From positions 1 through 64,000 of the forward strand of contig JARKQC010000183.1 in NCBI GenBank assembly GCA_029974985.1: DNA of 64,000 nt. Direction: 5' to 3'. Numbering within the stretch: the first letter of the stretch is position 1; every line of letters starts with the position of its first letter. The translations under genes were made by a program, and so were the position numbers. The notes under the pieces are model-generated. The model was not told the DNA's origin. It did not search any database and worked only from the letters and a program-made list of their open reading frames with translations. Source of the DNA: Bacteroidota bacterium. GTDB taxonomy: Bacteria; Bacteroidota; Ignavibacteria; Kapaibacteriales; UBA2268. Positions 1-9,595 of this stretch are shown piece by piece.

Positions 1-195
1 TGCTGTACTTAGTTTTAGTGGTGGATACCCAGCAACAATTGCATAAATATAATTTCCGTCTGGACTAAATCGTACAGTTTTTACATCGCTCCCGATTTCC
101 TTCACCCAGACTGTGTCGCTATCTTTAGGCTCCTGAGCAAATAACACAACTGCGCTACATATAAGTAGTACAAACAAAATTAGGTATCGCTTCAT
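1..195 (-). CDS. Secreted WD40/beta-propeller-like protein (N-terminal 65 residues only)
   Basis: Only the first 65 codons are in the window; the gene continues past base 1. It starts with ATG at 195, with a GGAG SD about nine bases upstream. The first 20 residues are a signal peptide (KRY, hydrophobic stretch, cleavage near LFA-Q). The following segment contains VRFSPDGNYIYAI, which is typical of a WD40 or PD40 propeller blade. Function beyond an exported beta-propeller cannot be judged from this fragment. The promoter region would contain the dispersed repeat at 236-394. Confidence 0.6.
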   Translation of the reverse strand, partial: MKRYLILFVLLICSAVVLFAQEPKDSDTVWVKEIGSDVKTVRFSPDGNYIYAIVAGYPPLKLSTA

Positions 196-235
196 TTTGA
201 TACTCTCCTATATATTTTTAAATAATTTAATTTTC

Positions 236-394
236 TCCAGATGTCCTACACTTTGGAAGTGTAGGACATCTAAAATACACTATTTTCAAAAAACTTTTTT
301 TAAGATTGTAATTCTATTTACTATAGTAACACATCAGAATCAAAAACGTCTCAAAATTATTGAAAATAATTGAAAAAATCGCATTTTTTTTAAA
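236..394 (-). repeat. Dispersed ~158-bp repeat with terminal palindrome (copy A)
   Basis: Read on the minus strand, this closely matches 18296-18452. Both copies start with a short A-rich stretch and TGCGATTTTTTCAATTATTT, share a stretch of about 36 identical bases, continue through TTCTGATGTGTTA and AGAATTACAATC, and end in a perfect hairpin with arms TGTCCTACACTT and AAGTGTAGGACA. It carries no ORF. It sits between the divergent starts of the WD40-like gene and apaG, so it could influence their promoters. The nature of the element (MITE, REP-like, IS200/IS605-derived) is not resolved. Confidence 0.8.
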
Positions 395-479
395 TAAATA
401 TTTGTTTTTAAAATAAAGTATTTAAAATAAATATTTTTACAATTCGATATATAAATTATTGTTAATTATTGCTGATATT

Positions 480-884
480 ATGAATTCGGGTTCAGATATA
501 GTAACTAATGGTATAAGAATTAAAGTATATCCTCAATACATTCCCGAAAAGCAAACTCCGGGCGATGGTAGGAATTATTTTGCATATACTGTAATAATTA
601 CAAACACAAGCAATCAGTGGGTAAAACTTTTATCACGTCATTGGATTATTATAAATTCTGAAGGTGATAAAGAGGAAATTACTGGTGAAGGAGTTGTCGG
701 GTATTTTCCGGAATTAAATCAGGGCGATTCATTTACTTATACAAGCTACTGCCCAATCAATACCGAATGGGGTACTATGGAGGGCGAATATCAATTTATT
801 ACAAAAGATGGCACAATTCTTATTGCCGAAATTGGGCGTTTCTTTCTAATTAGTCCGCAAAAAGCTGAAATGGTGGATTTATGA
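480..884 (+). CDS. apaG: ApaG family protein (DUF525)
   Basis: A 134-residue protein that matches the whole ApaG/DUF525 domain, including FAYTVIITN, the GEGVVGYFPEL block and YTSYCPINTEWGTMEG. ApaG is a small fibronectin-III-like beta-sandwich protein historically linked to cobalt/magnesium resistance; its biochemical role is poorly defined. I chose ATG 480 over an in-frame TTG at 459 because it better fits the family's usual length of about 125 residues; neither start has a clear SD. The stop overlaps the next gene's start (ATGA), so the two are probably translationally coupled. Confidence 0.85.
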   Translation: MNSGSDIVTNGIRIKVYPQYIPEKQTPGDGRNYFAYTVIITNTSNQWVKLLSRHWIIINSEGDKEEITGEGVVGYFPELNQGDSFTYTSYCPINTEWGTMEGEYQFITKDGTILIAEIGRFFLISPQKAEMVDL

Positions 885-1471
885 TAGATACTATTTCTCA
901 ATATCAAGCAATTACTAGAATTTATACCTTTGGCGATGAAAAGTTACAATTCAATGATTTATCAAAAAATAATAAAACAGATAATTTTGATAAACCGAAT
1001 GATATTGCAACAAATAAGCGAAATGATAAGGATAAAAATAATGATAGCTACATAAAATCTGATAAAAAGTTAAGCGATGAAGAAAAAAACCTTGTAGAAC
1101 AATTAAAGAAAATTGAAAGAGAAGTAAAAGCTCACGAATTGGCACATATTGCAAGCGGTGGTGGTTTGATTCGAGGCGGAGCGTCTTACACTTATCAAAC
1201 AGGACCAGATGGAAAGCAATATATCACAGCAGGCGAGGTACAAATAGATATATCTTACGACTTGAACGCCCCACAGGCAACTATAAGAAAAATGCAACAA
1301 GTCAGACAAGCCGCGCTCGCACCTTCGGACCCATCTCCACAGGATAGAGCCGTAGCAAATCAAGCATCAAAAATTGAAGCTAATGCAAGGATGTTGCTCT
1401 CAAAAGAAATATACGGAGAAATGAATGAAAAAAAACATAATACGCCCAATATAATCAACTCACTTGCTTAA
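881..1471 (+). CDS. SprA-related putative zinc metalloprotease
   Basis: A 196-residue protein. Residues 20-65 are a low-complexity Asn/Lys/Asp-rich segment. A conserved C-terminal domain starts near residue 65 and contains the zinc-protease motif HELAH (residues 85-89), followed by ASGGGLIRGGASYTYQTGPDG and EVQIDISYD, the signature of the bacterial SprA-related family (distinct from the T9SS translocon SprA). The family is predicted to be a metallopeptidase; its substrate is unknown. It overlaps apaG by four bases, and the flagellar export operon converges on it just downstream. No signal peptide is seen. Confidence 0.8.
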   Translation: MIDTISQYQAITRIYTFGDEKLQFNDLSKNNKTDNFDKPNDIATNKRNDKDKNNDSYIKSDKKLSDEEKNLVEQLKKIEREVKAHELAHIASGGGLIRGGASYTYQTGPDGKQYITAGEVQIDISYDLNAPQATIRKMQQVRQAALAPSDPSPQDRAVANQASKIEANARMLLSKEIYGEMNEKKHNTPNIINSLA

Positions 1472-1479
1472 ATTTGAAT

Positions 1480-2562
1480 TTATTTTATCTTTGTTTTCAG
1501 TGAATAGATATATGCAAGAATTTGAGCAACTGCTCTAAAAAGATTTTCGGGTATTTCTTGCCCAATCTCACAATTTTTGTATAATGCACGTGCCAAGGGC
1601 GGCTCTTCAACTATTGGTACATTGCTATCGGTAGCAATTTCTCTAATTTTTAATGCAAGGAAATCAACTCCTTTTGCGACTACTTGTGGGGCGCTCATCA
1701 TTCCTTGTTGATATTTTATAGCAACGGCATAGTGAGTAGGATTTGTAATCACAACATCAGCAGTTTGAATATTTTTTAACATTAAAGTTCTTATACGCAT
1801 AGTCATCAATCGTCTTAGCTGAGCTTTGATTTTGGGGTCGCCTTCGGATTGTTTATTTTCCTCTTTTACCTCTGTTTTGGTCATCTTAAGGTCTTCAGCA
1901 AATTTCCATTTTTGATATTTATAGTCTGCAAATGCAATAAGAATATATACTAAACTTAATTTCAACAATATTTCAAAAGCAATAGAAGCCATCGAAGAGC
2001 CAATTTCAGAAAAAGGTTTTTCTACAAGACTAATTATATGCTCTTGCTTATTCGATAAAACAGTCCAAACTACATAGCCGAGAATAATAATTTTTGTAAA
2101 ATTTTTAACTAATTCAAATAAAGTATGTTTTGACCCAAAAATTCTTTTCATTCCTGGAAATGGATTAAAAATTTTATTAAACCTTAGCCCTTTGGTGAAT
2201 TTTTTTGTTGCAAAATGAAATCCCACTTGCCCAATTTCGGACGATAATGCAATAAAAACAATTAAAAGCATTAATGGAACAACTGTAATTGCGATAAAAC
2301 TCATTAAATCATTAAAAAGTGTAGGAACAGTAATATCTGTTAAGTTTACTTTATTAAGATTTCCAAAAATTTGTTTAGTAAAGTTTTGGTAATTACTCAA
2401 TACACCTCCACCCATCAAAAATACTGTTGAGCCACCAATAAGTAAAATACTTGCCGTTGTAACATCAACACTTTTAGCAACTTGCCCTTCATCTCTTGAT
2501 TCTTGTTTTCGCCGCTGGGTTGCGTCCTCGGTTTTCTCTTGTCCATCTTTGTTTTCAGCCAT
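1480..2562 (-). CDS. flhB: Flagellar export-gate protein FlhB
   Basis: 360 residues. The N-terminal charged segment (KTEDATQRRKQESRDEGQVAKS) is typical of FlhB and is followed by four membrane helices (about 35-55, 88-110, 150-172, 193-213) and a cytoplasmic domain. The autocleavage motif NPTH is at residues 274-277, followed by YAVAIKY. FlhB switches export from rod/hook to filament substrates after self-cleavage between Asn and Pro. Its ATG overlaps the fliR stop as TAATG, indicating coupled translation. It is the last gene of the fliP-fliQ-fliR-flhB operon. Confidence 0.95.
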   Translation of the reverse strand: MAENKDGQEKTEDATQRRKQESRDEGQVAKSVDVTTASILLIGGSTVFLMGGGVLSNYQNFTKQIFGNLNKVNLTDITVPTLFNDLMSFIAITVVPLMLLIVFIALSSEIGQVGFHFATKKFTKGLRFNKIFNPFPGMKRIFGSKHTLFELVKNFTKIIILGYVVWTVLSNKQEHIISLVEKPFSEIGSSMASIAFEILLKLSLVYILIAFADYKYQKWKFAEDLKMTKTEVKEENKQSEGDPKIKAQLRRLMTMRIRTLMLKNIQTADVVITNPTHYAVAIKYQQGMMSAPQVVAKGVDFLALKIREIATDSNVPIVEEPPLARALYKNCEIGQEIPENLFRAVAQILAYIYSLKTKIK

Positions 2563-3362
2563 TAGCTAACTCGCCCTGGATAAAGAGACATAATAATTTG
2601 CATAGTATTAGATTGAAAAGATTCTAATGCCATTTTTATTATATACACTATCATAGGTGTTGCTGCGAATAACACTAATAAGCCAACTGCAATTTTAAAT
2701 TGGAAACTTAGAATAAATATATTAGTTTGTGGAGCAACTCTTGCTAAAAGAGCTAAAGAAAAATTAGTACAAAACAAAGCAACTACCATTGGTGCGGCAA
2801 ATTTGAAAGCTAAAATAAATACAGTAATTGCTAATTTTGATAATATTTGTATCGTTGCATTTGATATTATAAATGTTGATAAAGGAACAGCTTTAAAACT
2901 TAAATATAATGCCTCAATTAATTGATGATGCCCATTAAGTATAAAAAAAAGCATAATTGCTATTAATTCTTTTAGTTCGCCTACTAATGTTGGAGTCATC
3001 GAAGATTGGTCAAATAACATCGAAGTATTATAGCCCATTTCCATATCAACAATTCCACCTGCAAATCTTGCACCCATAAATACAATATTTGCCGAAAATC
3101 CAATTAAAACCCCAAAAAAGAATTCTTTTATAGCAATTAGTATAATATTAAATAAGTGAAATTCAATCACAGGTTGAGAATCAGCAAACACAGTTGTCAT
3201 TATAATAGCCATTAAAGCGGCTAAAAATACCTTTACTTGCATATTTATAGCAGTACTTTTAAAAATTGGCGACGATGCCATCATACCAAGAATACGAATA
3301 AATATCAAGGCTCCGATAAGAAACTTTGAACTAAAAAATACTATTGAATTGCTATCAATCAT
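2562..3362 (-). CDS. fliR: Flagellar export-gate protein FliR
   Basis: 266 residues with about six hydrophobic segments and the FliR hallmarks: an N-terminal RILGMMASSPIF, GFSANIVFMGARFAGGIVDM and LARVAPQTNIFILSFQFK. FliR assembles with FliP and FliQ into the helical export gate of the flagellar type III system. The length fits the family. The start lies eight bases after the fliQ stop, and the stop overlaps flhB. Confidence 0.95.
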   Translation of the reverse strand: MIDSNSIVFFSSKFLIGALIFIRILGMMASSPIFKSTAINMQVKVFLAALMAIIMTTVFADSQPVIEFHLFNIILIAIKEFFFGVLIGFSANIVFMGARFAGGIVDMEMGYNTSMLFDQSSMTPTLVGELKELIAIMLFFILNGHHQLIEALYLSFKAVPLSTFIISNATIQILSKLAITVFILAFKFAAPMVVALFCTNFSLALLARVAPQTNIFILSFQFKIAVGLLVLFAATPMIVYIIKMALESFQSNTMQIIMSLYPGRVS

Positions 3363-3370
3363 TAATTGTT

Positions 3371-3634
3371 CTACATTGCCGCAATATAATTCATAATATT
3401 TATTGTAAATGATTTCATCATACTTATAATAAATGGCAACATTAATATCACTACGAAGAATACTGCCAGTAGTTTTGGTACAAATGTAAGCGTCTGCTCC
3501 GAAATTGATGTCGCCGCTTGGAATATTGAAATTGTCAAACCAATAATCATCGAAACAAGTAACAATGGTCCAACGAGTAATAATACGTGATAAAAAGCAT
3601 CACGAACTATTTGTATTACGAATTGATCGGTCAT
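3371..3634 (-). CDS. fliQ: Flagellar export-gate protein FliQ
   Basis: 87 residues with two membrane helices (about 16-38 and 50-75) and the conserved ISIFQAATSISEQTLTFVPK segment between them. Length and motif are those of FliQ, the small subunit of the FliPQR gate. It is separated from fliP by nine bases. Confidence 0.95.
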   Translation of the reverse strand: MTDQFVIQIVRDAFYHVLLLVGPLLLVSMIIGLTISIFQAATSISEQTLTFVPKLLAVFFVVILMLPFIISMMKSFTINIMNYIAAM

Positions 3635-3643
3635 AAAATTATC

Positions 3644-4408
3644 CTAATTTGTTATACTTTTCATTAAAGAATCCACTATCAAATACCAGCCGTCCACTAA
3701 TATAAAAAGCAGTATTTTTATTGGTAAAGATATTAATTGTGGTGGCAAAAGAAACATACCAAGAGACATTAATGTGCTTGCAATTATCATATCTAAAACA
3801 AGAAAGGGTATAAATAGCATAAATCCAATCTGAAAAGCAATTCTTATTTCACTAATAGAATAAGCGGGTATTAATGCCCAAATTGAAATATCATTTGCAG
3901 AATTTGGTTTTTCACTACCGCTAAGTTTTACAAATAAAGCTAAATCCTGTTCTCTGACTTGTTTTAACATAAATTCTTTAAAAGGCTCAATAATATTATC
4001 TACGGCTTGCGTTTGAGTTATTTCTTCTTTCATATAAGGCTGAATGCCTTTTTCATTAGCTTGATTAAATACGGGTTGCATAATAAAAAATGTCAGAAAT
4101 AGGGCCAATCCTGTAGTTAGTTGTGGTGGTGGTTGGTTATTCGTCCCCATTGCTTGCTTTAAAAAATGAAATACAATTACTATTCTGGTAAAACTTGTCA
4201 TCATAATCAAAATTGAAGGAGCCAGAGTAAGAACAGTCATCACCGCAAGAATTTGTAAACTTAAAACTAAATCCTTATCACCCGGTTTTACATTATCAAT
4301 ATTTATTGAAATGTTCGGAATATTTATTCCATTAGGTGCTGATTGCGGAAATATTTTAGTAGTAAACGTTAATAAAAAAAATAATATTATTAGTAATTTC
4401 TTAGCCAT
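3644..4408 (-). CDS. fliP: Flagellar export-gate protein FliP
   Basis: 254 residues. It has an N-terminal cleavable signal peptide (MAKKLLIILFFLLTF...), as expected for FliP, then the conserved core MTSFTRIVIVFHFLKQAMGT, FLTFFIMQPVF and MLFIPFLVLDMIIASTLMS. FliP forms the five-fold ring of the export gate. It is the first gene of the operon; no fliO-like ORF precedes it. The 336-base intergenic region upstream is shared with the divergent sigma-factor gene. No SD is visible. Confidence 0.95.
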   Translation of the reverse strand: MAKKLLIILFFLLTFTTKIFPQSAPNGINIPNISINIDNVKPGDKDLVLSLQILAVMTVLTLAPSILIMMTSFTRIVIVFHFLKQAMGTNNQPPPQLTTGLALFLTFFIMQPVFNQANEKGIQPYMKEEITQTQAVDNIIEPFKEFMLKQVREQDLALFVKLSGSEKPNSANDISIWALIPAYSISEIRIAFQIGFMLFIPFLVLDMIIASTLMSLGMFLLPPQLISLPIKILLFILVDGWYLIVDSLMKSITN

Positions 4409-4744
4409 TATATATATAAAATTCTATGATTACATTTTATCAAAAATAAAATATCAAGCAATATGCCATTATAAAATAATAATATTTGTAATTAATGTAT
4501 AGTATTGATATTTAAGATAATTACTAATAATAATATAGTATATAATTATTTATAAAAATGAATAATTATTGAATAATATTATTCACTTTGGCTTTTAAGA
4601 GCAAAATTTTTTGATAACTTTTATTCAATCAAAATAAATTAGATAATAAATTATATTTTTTTAGTCTATAATTAAAAAATAATTTGCAACCAAATATATT
4701 TATAAGTGTATATATAGTTAAAAAATATACAAATATTAGATTTA
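4409..4744. promoter_or_regulatory. Divergent intergenic region between fliP and ECF sigma gene
   Basis: 336 bases of very AT-rich sequence with no supported ORF. It must contain the promoters of the flagellar export operon (leftward) and the sigma-factor operon (rightward). I see no confident consensus motif or strong hairpin. Confidence 0.4.
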
Positions 4745-5305
4745 ATGAGTAAAAAATACGAACAATATACAGACCAAGAGCTTGTACAGTTTCTGAAAGA
4801 AAATAAAGAGATTGCTTCGGAGGCTTTTAAGGTACTTTATGATAGATATTCACCTATCGTAAATGCGTATTGTGTAAAAGTATTAGGTTATTGTAGCGAT
4901 GCAGATGATATTTTTCAGGAAACATTTATAAAATTTTTTAATAACGTAACAAAAGAAGCTATCAAATTCAATATTAAAGGTTATTTACTTACTATTGCCC
5001 GAAACTTATGTTTAAACGCAAAACGAGATCAAAAAGTTAAAACTACCGAAAAATATTTTGATACAATATATGAATATTCACAACCATACGAACAAAAAGA
5101 ATTACTCGATTTAATAAATAGAACATTAGACTTACTCGATGATGAATATAGAGAAGCATTTGTACTTAGAGAATATAATGGGCTGGAATATTCTGAAATT
5201 GCCGAACTAACGGGTATTACTATCGTAAATGCTAAATCGCGTGTTTTTAGGGCAAAAAAGAAAATTAAATCAATATTACAGCCATATTTAAAAGAATTTA
5301 TTTGA
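4745..5305 (+). CDS. ECF-type RNA polymerase sigma factor
   Basis: 186 residues. Region 2 covers about residues 20-90 (LGYCSDADDIFQETFIKFFN). Region 4 covers about 120-180 (LLDDEYREAFVLREYNGLEY, SEIAELTGITIVNAKSRVFR), with a helix-turn-helix for -35 recognition. Regions 1 and 3 are absent, as in extracytoplasmic-function sigma factors. It is followed after 16 bases by a membrane anti-sigma-like gene, so its activity is probably controlled by sequestration. Its target promoters are unknown. Confidence 0.9.
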   Translation: MSKKYEQYTDQELVQFLKENKEIASEAFKVLYDRYSPIVNAYCVKVLGYCSDADDIFQETFIKFFNNVTKEAIKFNIKGYLLTIARNLCLNAKRDQKVKTTEKYFDTIYEYSQPYEQKELLDLINRTLDLLDDEYREAFVLREYNGLEYSEIAELTGITIVNAKSRVFRAKKKIKSILQPYLKEFI

Positions 5306-5321
5306 TAAAACAGAGCTGATT

Positions 5322-6584
5322 ATGGATAATTACGAATTAATAAGTGAATTTCTGGACGGAGCATTGGATTTTGAAGATGAAGAAAAATTATTTTCTTTAT
5401 TTTCAAACGATGCAAGTTTGCGTTCAGAATTAAAACAGCAATTAGCTATTAAAAATGCTATTAATAACGACTCTTTGGCTTATATGCCAAAAAGTTCTTC
5501 TACTATAAATATTTTTAACGAACTTGGGTTGATTTTACCTGCTCCAATACCTGTGGTATCACCAAGTATCGGTGCTAAATTATTAAGTTTTATTAAAAAT
5601 AATTCTGGATATATTTATACTGGAATAATTAGTTCCGTAGCTACTCTATTTATCACATTTCTTCTATTAGATTTTACTTCTGGTAATTCTCAAATAAATA
5701 ATTCAAATATCAATCAAAAACATAATTTATCAAAAACACCTATTATTTCAAATATTGCCAAAGATAATTTTGATGATTTGAATAATCAAAATAAAACGAT
5801 GAAAACTAATAAACAAAACGAAACATCAAAAATTATTTATAAATATATATATATTAATGATAGTTCTGCAAAAGATTATTCTGAAAATAATAAAAAATTA
5901 AAAAATCAAGATTTTGATATAAATAATAAACAAAATAATATTCAAAATTTTAATTTAATTTCTAAAAGCGAAGTTTCAAGAAATTATGGAAATGATTTAA
6001 AACTTTTTGACCAAATAAATTTAATAAATAATCAATCTTTAAATCCAATTTTTACAGATATCGAATATTTTAATAATTTCAATAATTTTAATAATACTTT
6101 ATCAAATGATTTTACTATTGAACTTCATAGTTCAAGCTATAAATCTAATAGTTTGCCAGAATTAAAACAAAATAATATGAACTTGCTAAATACGGGCGTT
6201 TCATTATTTTATAATGTAAATAATGAATTAAAAATTGGAATTGATTACCGTAGAGAAAGTTTTTTTCAACACTTTTCTGGAGTTGAGAACGGAGCAACTT
6301 ATTTTTATGAACAAGAACCAAATTTTGAAACTTATAGTTTTTTAACAAAATACAATCCAAATTATTTGAAAATTATGAATTTCACTCCTTACACTATGCT
6401 TAGTATCGGAGCTAATGCTTCTGGACCGGTCGGTAGAATTTCGGTTGGCACAGATTTATTTGTAAGTAATTCTTTATATTTGAATTTTGGTTTTGATTAT
6501 AATATTTTATTATACACTCAAAATAAAGCAAATTTCGTTTCTAAAAAAATAGGTTTTTATCTTGGTGCTGGATTAAATTTCTAA
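5322..6584 (+). CDS. Membrane anti-sigma-like protein with C-terminal barrel-like domain
   Basis: 420 residues. Residues 1-50 (ISEFLDGALDFEDEEKLFSL, then NDASLRSELKQQ) resemble the short cytoplasmic helical domain of anti-sigma factors that sit next to ECF genes; no zinc-binding HxxxCxxC is present. A single membrane helix lies at about 97-117. Residues 120-265 are an Asn/Lys-rich linker. The last 150 residues alternate polar and hydrophobic positions and end in GAGLNF, like an outer-membrane beta-barrel repeat with a terminal Phe. The sigma-binding role is inferred from position and N-terminal similarity; the role of the C-terminal domain is unknown. Confidence 0.6.
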   Translation: MDNYELISEFLDGALDFEDEEKLFSLFSNDASLRSELKQQLAIKNAINNDSLAYMPKSSSTINIFNELGLILPAPIPVVSPSIGAKLLSFIKNNSGYIYTGIISSVATLFITFLLLDFTSGNSQINNSNINQKHNLSKTPIISNIAKDNFDDLNNQNKTMKTNKQNETSKIIYKYIYINDSSAKDYSENNKKLKNQDFDINNKQNNIQNFNLISKSEVSRNYGNDLKLFDQINLINNQSLNPIFTDIEYFNNFNNFNNTLSNDFTIELHSSSYKSNSLPELKQNNMNLLNTGVSLFYNVNNELKIGIDYRRESFFQHFSGVENGATYFYEQEPNFETYSFLTKYNPNYLKIMNFTPYTMLSIGANASGPVGRISVGTDLFVSNSLYLNFGFDYNILLYTQNKANFVSKKIGFYLGAGLNF

Positions 6585-6591
6585 TTATATT

Positions 6592-7344
6592 ATGAAAAAA
6601 ACAAACAATATATTATTTACATTAATACTAATAAGTTTATTATATTTAATTAGTTCCTGTGGCGATTCGCTTGGGATCAATGGCGCGAATTATATTAAAT
6701 CGAAACCGGGAGCAGATACACTCTTAATTGATACGATGATTGATTATAAAAAAATTGTTATTGAAAAAATAATTACAAATACTGATACTATTATAAAAAT
6801 AATTCATAAGGAAACTGAATATGATAATATTTATGCAACAAAATATGACTTCGCTTTGATAGAATTTTTTAATAATTTTTTTGATTACCCAGATTCGGAA
6901 TTACTTATTTCTAACAATATAGTTGAAGCATATTTAGATTATAATCCTATAACACCTGAATTAAATTTTTCAATACAAATTGATAACTCCGATGTAGCAG
7001 ATTCAATTTATGCTTATAAAAATCGCAGTGAAATTATTAATAAATTTAAAATTAATATTAAAAACTTATCAGCAATAAATGATGCAAAAATTTCGCTCCG
7101 TGATATTTTTGATGATGAAAAAAATAACATTAGCTTAATAACAATTAACAATAAAGGTAAAAAAAGGATTATAGAAGAAAAAAATATTCATGGTAATCTT
7201 CAGATAAGTAATCGAATTGTTAAAAATGGACAAATACGAAGTTTAACTATAAATTGTATTATAATATTATCACCAAATCAAGAAATTGATATAAAAAAAT
7301 ATTCTATTCAATTTCAATTAATATTAACTTTTCCCGAATTCTAA
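6592..7344 (+). CDS. Hypothetical lipoprotein in sigma-factor operon
   Basis: 250 residues. The signal peptide ends in the lipobox LISSC (Cys near residue 23), so it is predicted to be a lipoprotein. The mature part has no domain I recognise; it is rich in Ile, Asn and Asp and looks beta-structured. It starts seven bases after the anti-sigma-like gene, so it is probably co-transcribed with it and could act in the same envelope pathway. Confidence 0.6.
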   Translation: MKKTNNILFTLILISLLYLISSCGDSLGINGANYIKSKPGADTLLIDTMIDYKKIVIEKIITNTDTIIKIIHKETEYDNIYATKYDFALIEFFNNFFDYPDSELLISNNIVEAYLDYNPITPELNFSIQIDNSDVADSIYAYKNRSEIINKFKINIKNLSAINDAKISLRDIFDDEKNNISLITINNKGKKRIIEEKNIHGNLQISNRIVKNGQIRSLTINCIIILSPNQEIDIKKYSIQFQLILTFPEF

Positions 7345-7359
7345 TAACTTATTATTTTA

Positions 7360-7929
7360 TTAAAATGAGCATTTATCATTTTTAAAAATATTTTCGTATA
7401 ATTTTAGTACTGCTTTAATATCATTTGTAGAATAATTATTATTTACTGAGAAATCATTTAGAATATATTCTCCCTCGATTTGATTTAGAATGCAAGTAAA
7501 TACTTTATTCGCTCTATCTTTAAATAAAATTTCTAATTTGACATTTGTAAAATCAATATCTTCGATTGATAAAATGAAAAATTTACTTTTCAAATAATCA
7601 TTTTTGTATTCATTTATTGAAGTAAGTGAGTCTAAAATATATTTTGATTTCTTCTTATTTTTTAAAATATCATTAAATGCATTTTTTAGATTTATAACGA
7701 ATGGAGCTTTACTACTTTCACTAATTTTATCAATATCTTCTTTTGTAGCTCCATAAGGAATAATTGAATTTATATCAATAGATAGATTAATTAGTGAATC
7801 ATTTGAGCAAACTTTATTCGATTGATTTTTATTAATAATATTATTATGGCCATTCTGATAATTATCATCAGAACAGCCAATAATAAATAAAAATATAATA
7901 ATTATTAGTTTATAAAGGTATATTACCAT
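7360..7929 (-). CDS. Hypothetical lipoprotein
   Basis: 189 residues from ATG 7929. An upstream in-frame ATG at 7953 would add eight residues, but the shorter form gives a normal signal peptide ([15 protein letters not shown]) with lipobox FIIGC. The start overlaps the end of the carboxylase gene by 20 bases, so it is probably translated from the same message. No domain is recognised. Confidence 0.6.
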   Translation of the reverse strand: MVIYLYKLIIIIFLFIIGCSDDNYQNGHNNIINKNQSNKVCSNDSLINLSIDINSIIPYGATKEDIDKISESSKAPFVINLKNAFNDILKNKKKSKYILDSLTSINEYKNDYLKSKFFILSIEDIDFTNVKLEILFKDRANKVFTCILNQIEGEYILNDFSVNNNYSTNDIKAVLKLYENIFKNDKCSF

Positions 7930-9472
7930 GCTTTTTTGGTGGGTTTTTATCAACTTTATTTTCGAGTAAGCTAAATGCTTCGATTAATCTCTGCCTTGTA
8001 TATTTAGGTTCGATTACATCATCAATATATCCATAAGATGCCGCAATATATGGATTTGCAAATTTATCATTATACTCATCAATGAGTTCTTGCTCGCGTT
8101 TCGTGGGGTCGTCGGACGTTTCTATTTCTCGTTTAAAAATAATTTCAACTGCACCTTTTGCACCCATAACGGCAAGTTCGGCTGTGGGCCAAGCAATATT
8201 AATATCACCGCGGATATGTTTACTACTCATCACATCATAAGCTCCTCCATAAGCTTTTCGAGTAATTATTGTAACTTTAGGAACTGTTGCTTCGCAATAA
8301 GCATATAATAATTTAGCACCATTTGTAATAATTCCACGCCATTCTTGGTCCGAACCCGGCAAAAATCCCGGTACATCTTCAAAAGTTAATAATGGTATGT
8401 TAAAAGCATCGCAGAATCTAATAAATCTTGCGGCTTTTTTAGAGGCTTCGATATCAAGAACTCCTGCGAGAACATTTGGTTGATTTGCAACTACACCAAC
8501 AGATCGCCCACCCAAGCGACAAAAACCAACAATAATATTTTGAGCATATTCCTTATGAACTTCTAAAAAATCACCTAAATCTGCAATTTTCGTTATTATA
8601 TCTCGCATATCATAAGGTTGATTTGGGTTTGCTGGAATTGCATAGTTTAACTCCTCATTTATGCGATCAATAGGGTCATCATTTGGGACAAAGGGAGGTT
8701 CTTCAGCATTATTAGCTGGAATATAGCTTAATAATTTTCTAACAATTTCGATAGCTTCTAAATCATTTTTTGCAATAAAATGAGCAACACCGCTTTTTGA
8801 CGCGTGTGTCATAGCCCCACCTAATTCTTCGGAACTTAAATCCTCGTGTGTAACAGTTTTAACAACTTTCGGACCCGTTACGAACATATAAGAAGTATTA
8901 TCCACCATTATAATAAAATCTGTTATAGCTGGTGAATACACCGCTCCACCGGCGCAAGGTCCCATAATTACAGAAATTTGTGGTACTACTCCCGATGCCA
9001 AAGTATTTCGTAAAAATATCTCAGCATAAGCCCCAAGAGAAATAACACCTTCTTGTACTCTTGCCCCACCCGAATCATTTAGCCCAATAACAGGCGCACC
9101 AGTTTTAATTGCCATATCCATTATTTTGCAAATTTTCTTACCGTGCATTTCTGCCAGAGAGCCGCCAAGAACAGTAAAATCTTGTGAAAATACATATACT
9201 TTCTTCCCTAGAATTTCTGCAAAACCCGTAACAACACCATCACCTAAAGGTATCGTTTTATCTAAACCAAGTTGAGTAGAATGATGATGAACCAAGGCAT
9301 CAATCTCGCGAAAGGAATTTTTATCTGTGAGTAAACTCATTCTTTCCCGCGCTGTTAATTTACCTTTTGCATGCTGAGCATCAATTCGACTTTGACCGCC
9401 ACCTTGCTGAGATTCGTATTTCAAATCTCTTAATTTCTGAATTTTGGAATCAATAATGTCTTTATTGTTCAT
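7910..9472 (-). CDS. pccB: Acyl-CoA carboxylase carboxyltransferase (propionyl-CoA carboxylase beta type)
   Basis: 520 residues, full length for the family. The two crotonase-like halves are evident: oxyanion-hole and CoA segments [32 protein letters not shown] and [16 protein letters not shown] in the N half; [15 protein letters not shown] and [19 protein letters not shown] in the C half. It ends in the characteristic KHGNIPL. The enzyme transfers carboxyl from carboxybiotin to propionyl- or acetyl-CoA, or works in the reverse direction as methylmalonyl-CoA decarboxylase alpha. No biotin carboxylase or biotin carrier gene is adjacent, so the exact substrate is unresolved. Confidence 0.88.
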   Translation of the reverse strand: MNNKDIIDSKIQKLRDLKYESQQGGGQSRIDAQHAKGKLTARERMSLLTDKNSFREIDALVHHHSTQLGLDKTIPLGDGVVTGFAEILGKKVYVFSQDFTVLGGSLAEMHGKKICKIMDMAIKTGAPVIGLNDSGGARVQEGVISLGAYAEIFLRNTLASGVVPQISVIMGPCAGGAVYSPAITDFIIMVDNTSYMFVTGPKVVKTVTHEDLSSEELGGAMTHASKSGVAHFIAKNDLEAIEIVRKLLSYIPANNAEEPPFVPNDDPIDRINEELNYAIPANPNQPYDMRDIITKIADLGDFLEVHKEYAQNIIVGFCRLGGRSVGVVANQPNVLAGVLDIEASKKAARFIRFCDAFNIPLLTFEDVPGFLPGSDQEWRGIITNGAKLLYAYCEATVPKVTIITRKAYGGAYDVMSSKHIRGDINIAWPTAELAVMGAKGAVEIIFKREIETSDDPTKREQELIDEYNDKFANPYIAASYGYIDDVIEPKYTRQRLIEAFSLLENKVDKNPPKKHGNIPL

Positions 9473-9595
9473 ATTTATTTATTATAATATTTACAAATAA
9501 AGATATGTAAAAGGATTGAACTAATTTTTATTTTTAAAATATATAAAAAAAATATATTAATATAAAATTATATTATTTATAATAATGATTTGGAT

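Noticed and set aside
4311-4502. 63-codon ORF ahead of fliP
   Set aside because: Overlaps the fliP 5' end on the opposite strand and is AT-rich low complexity.
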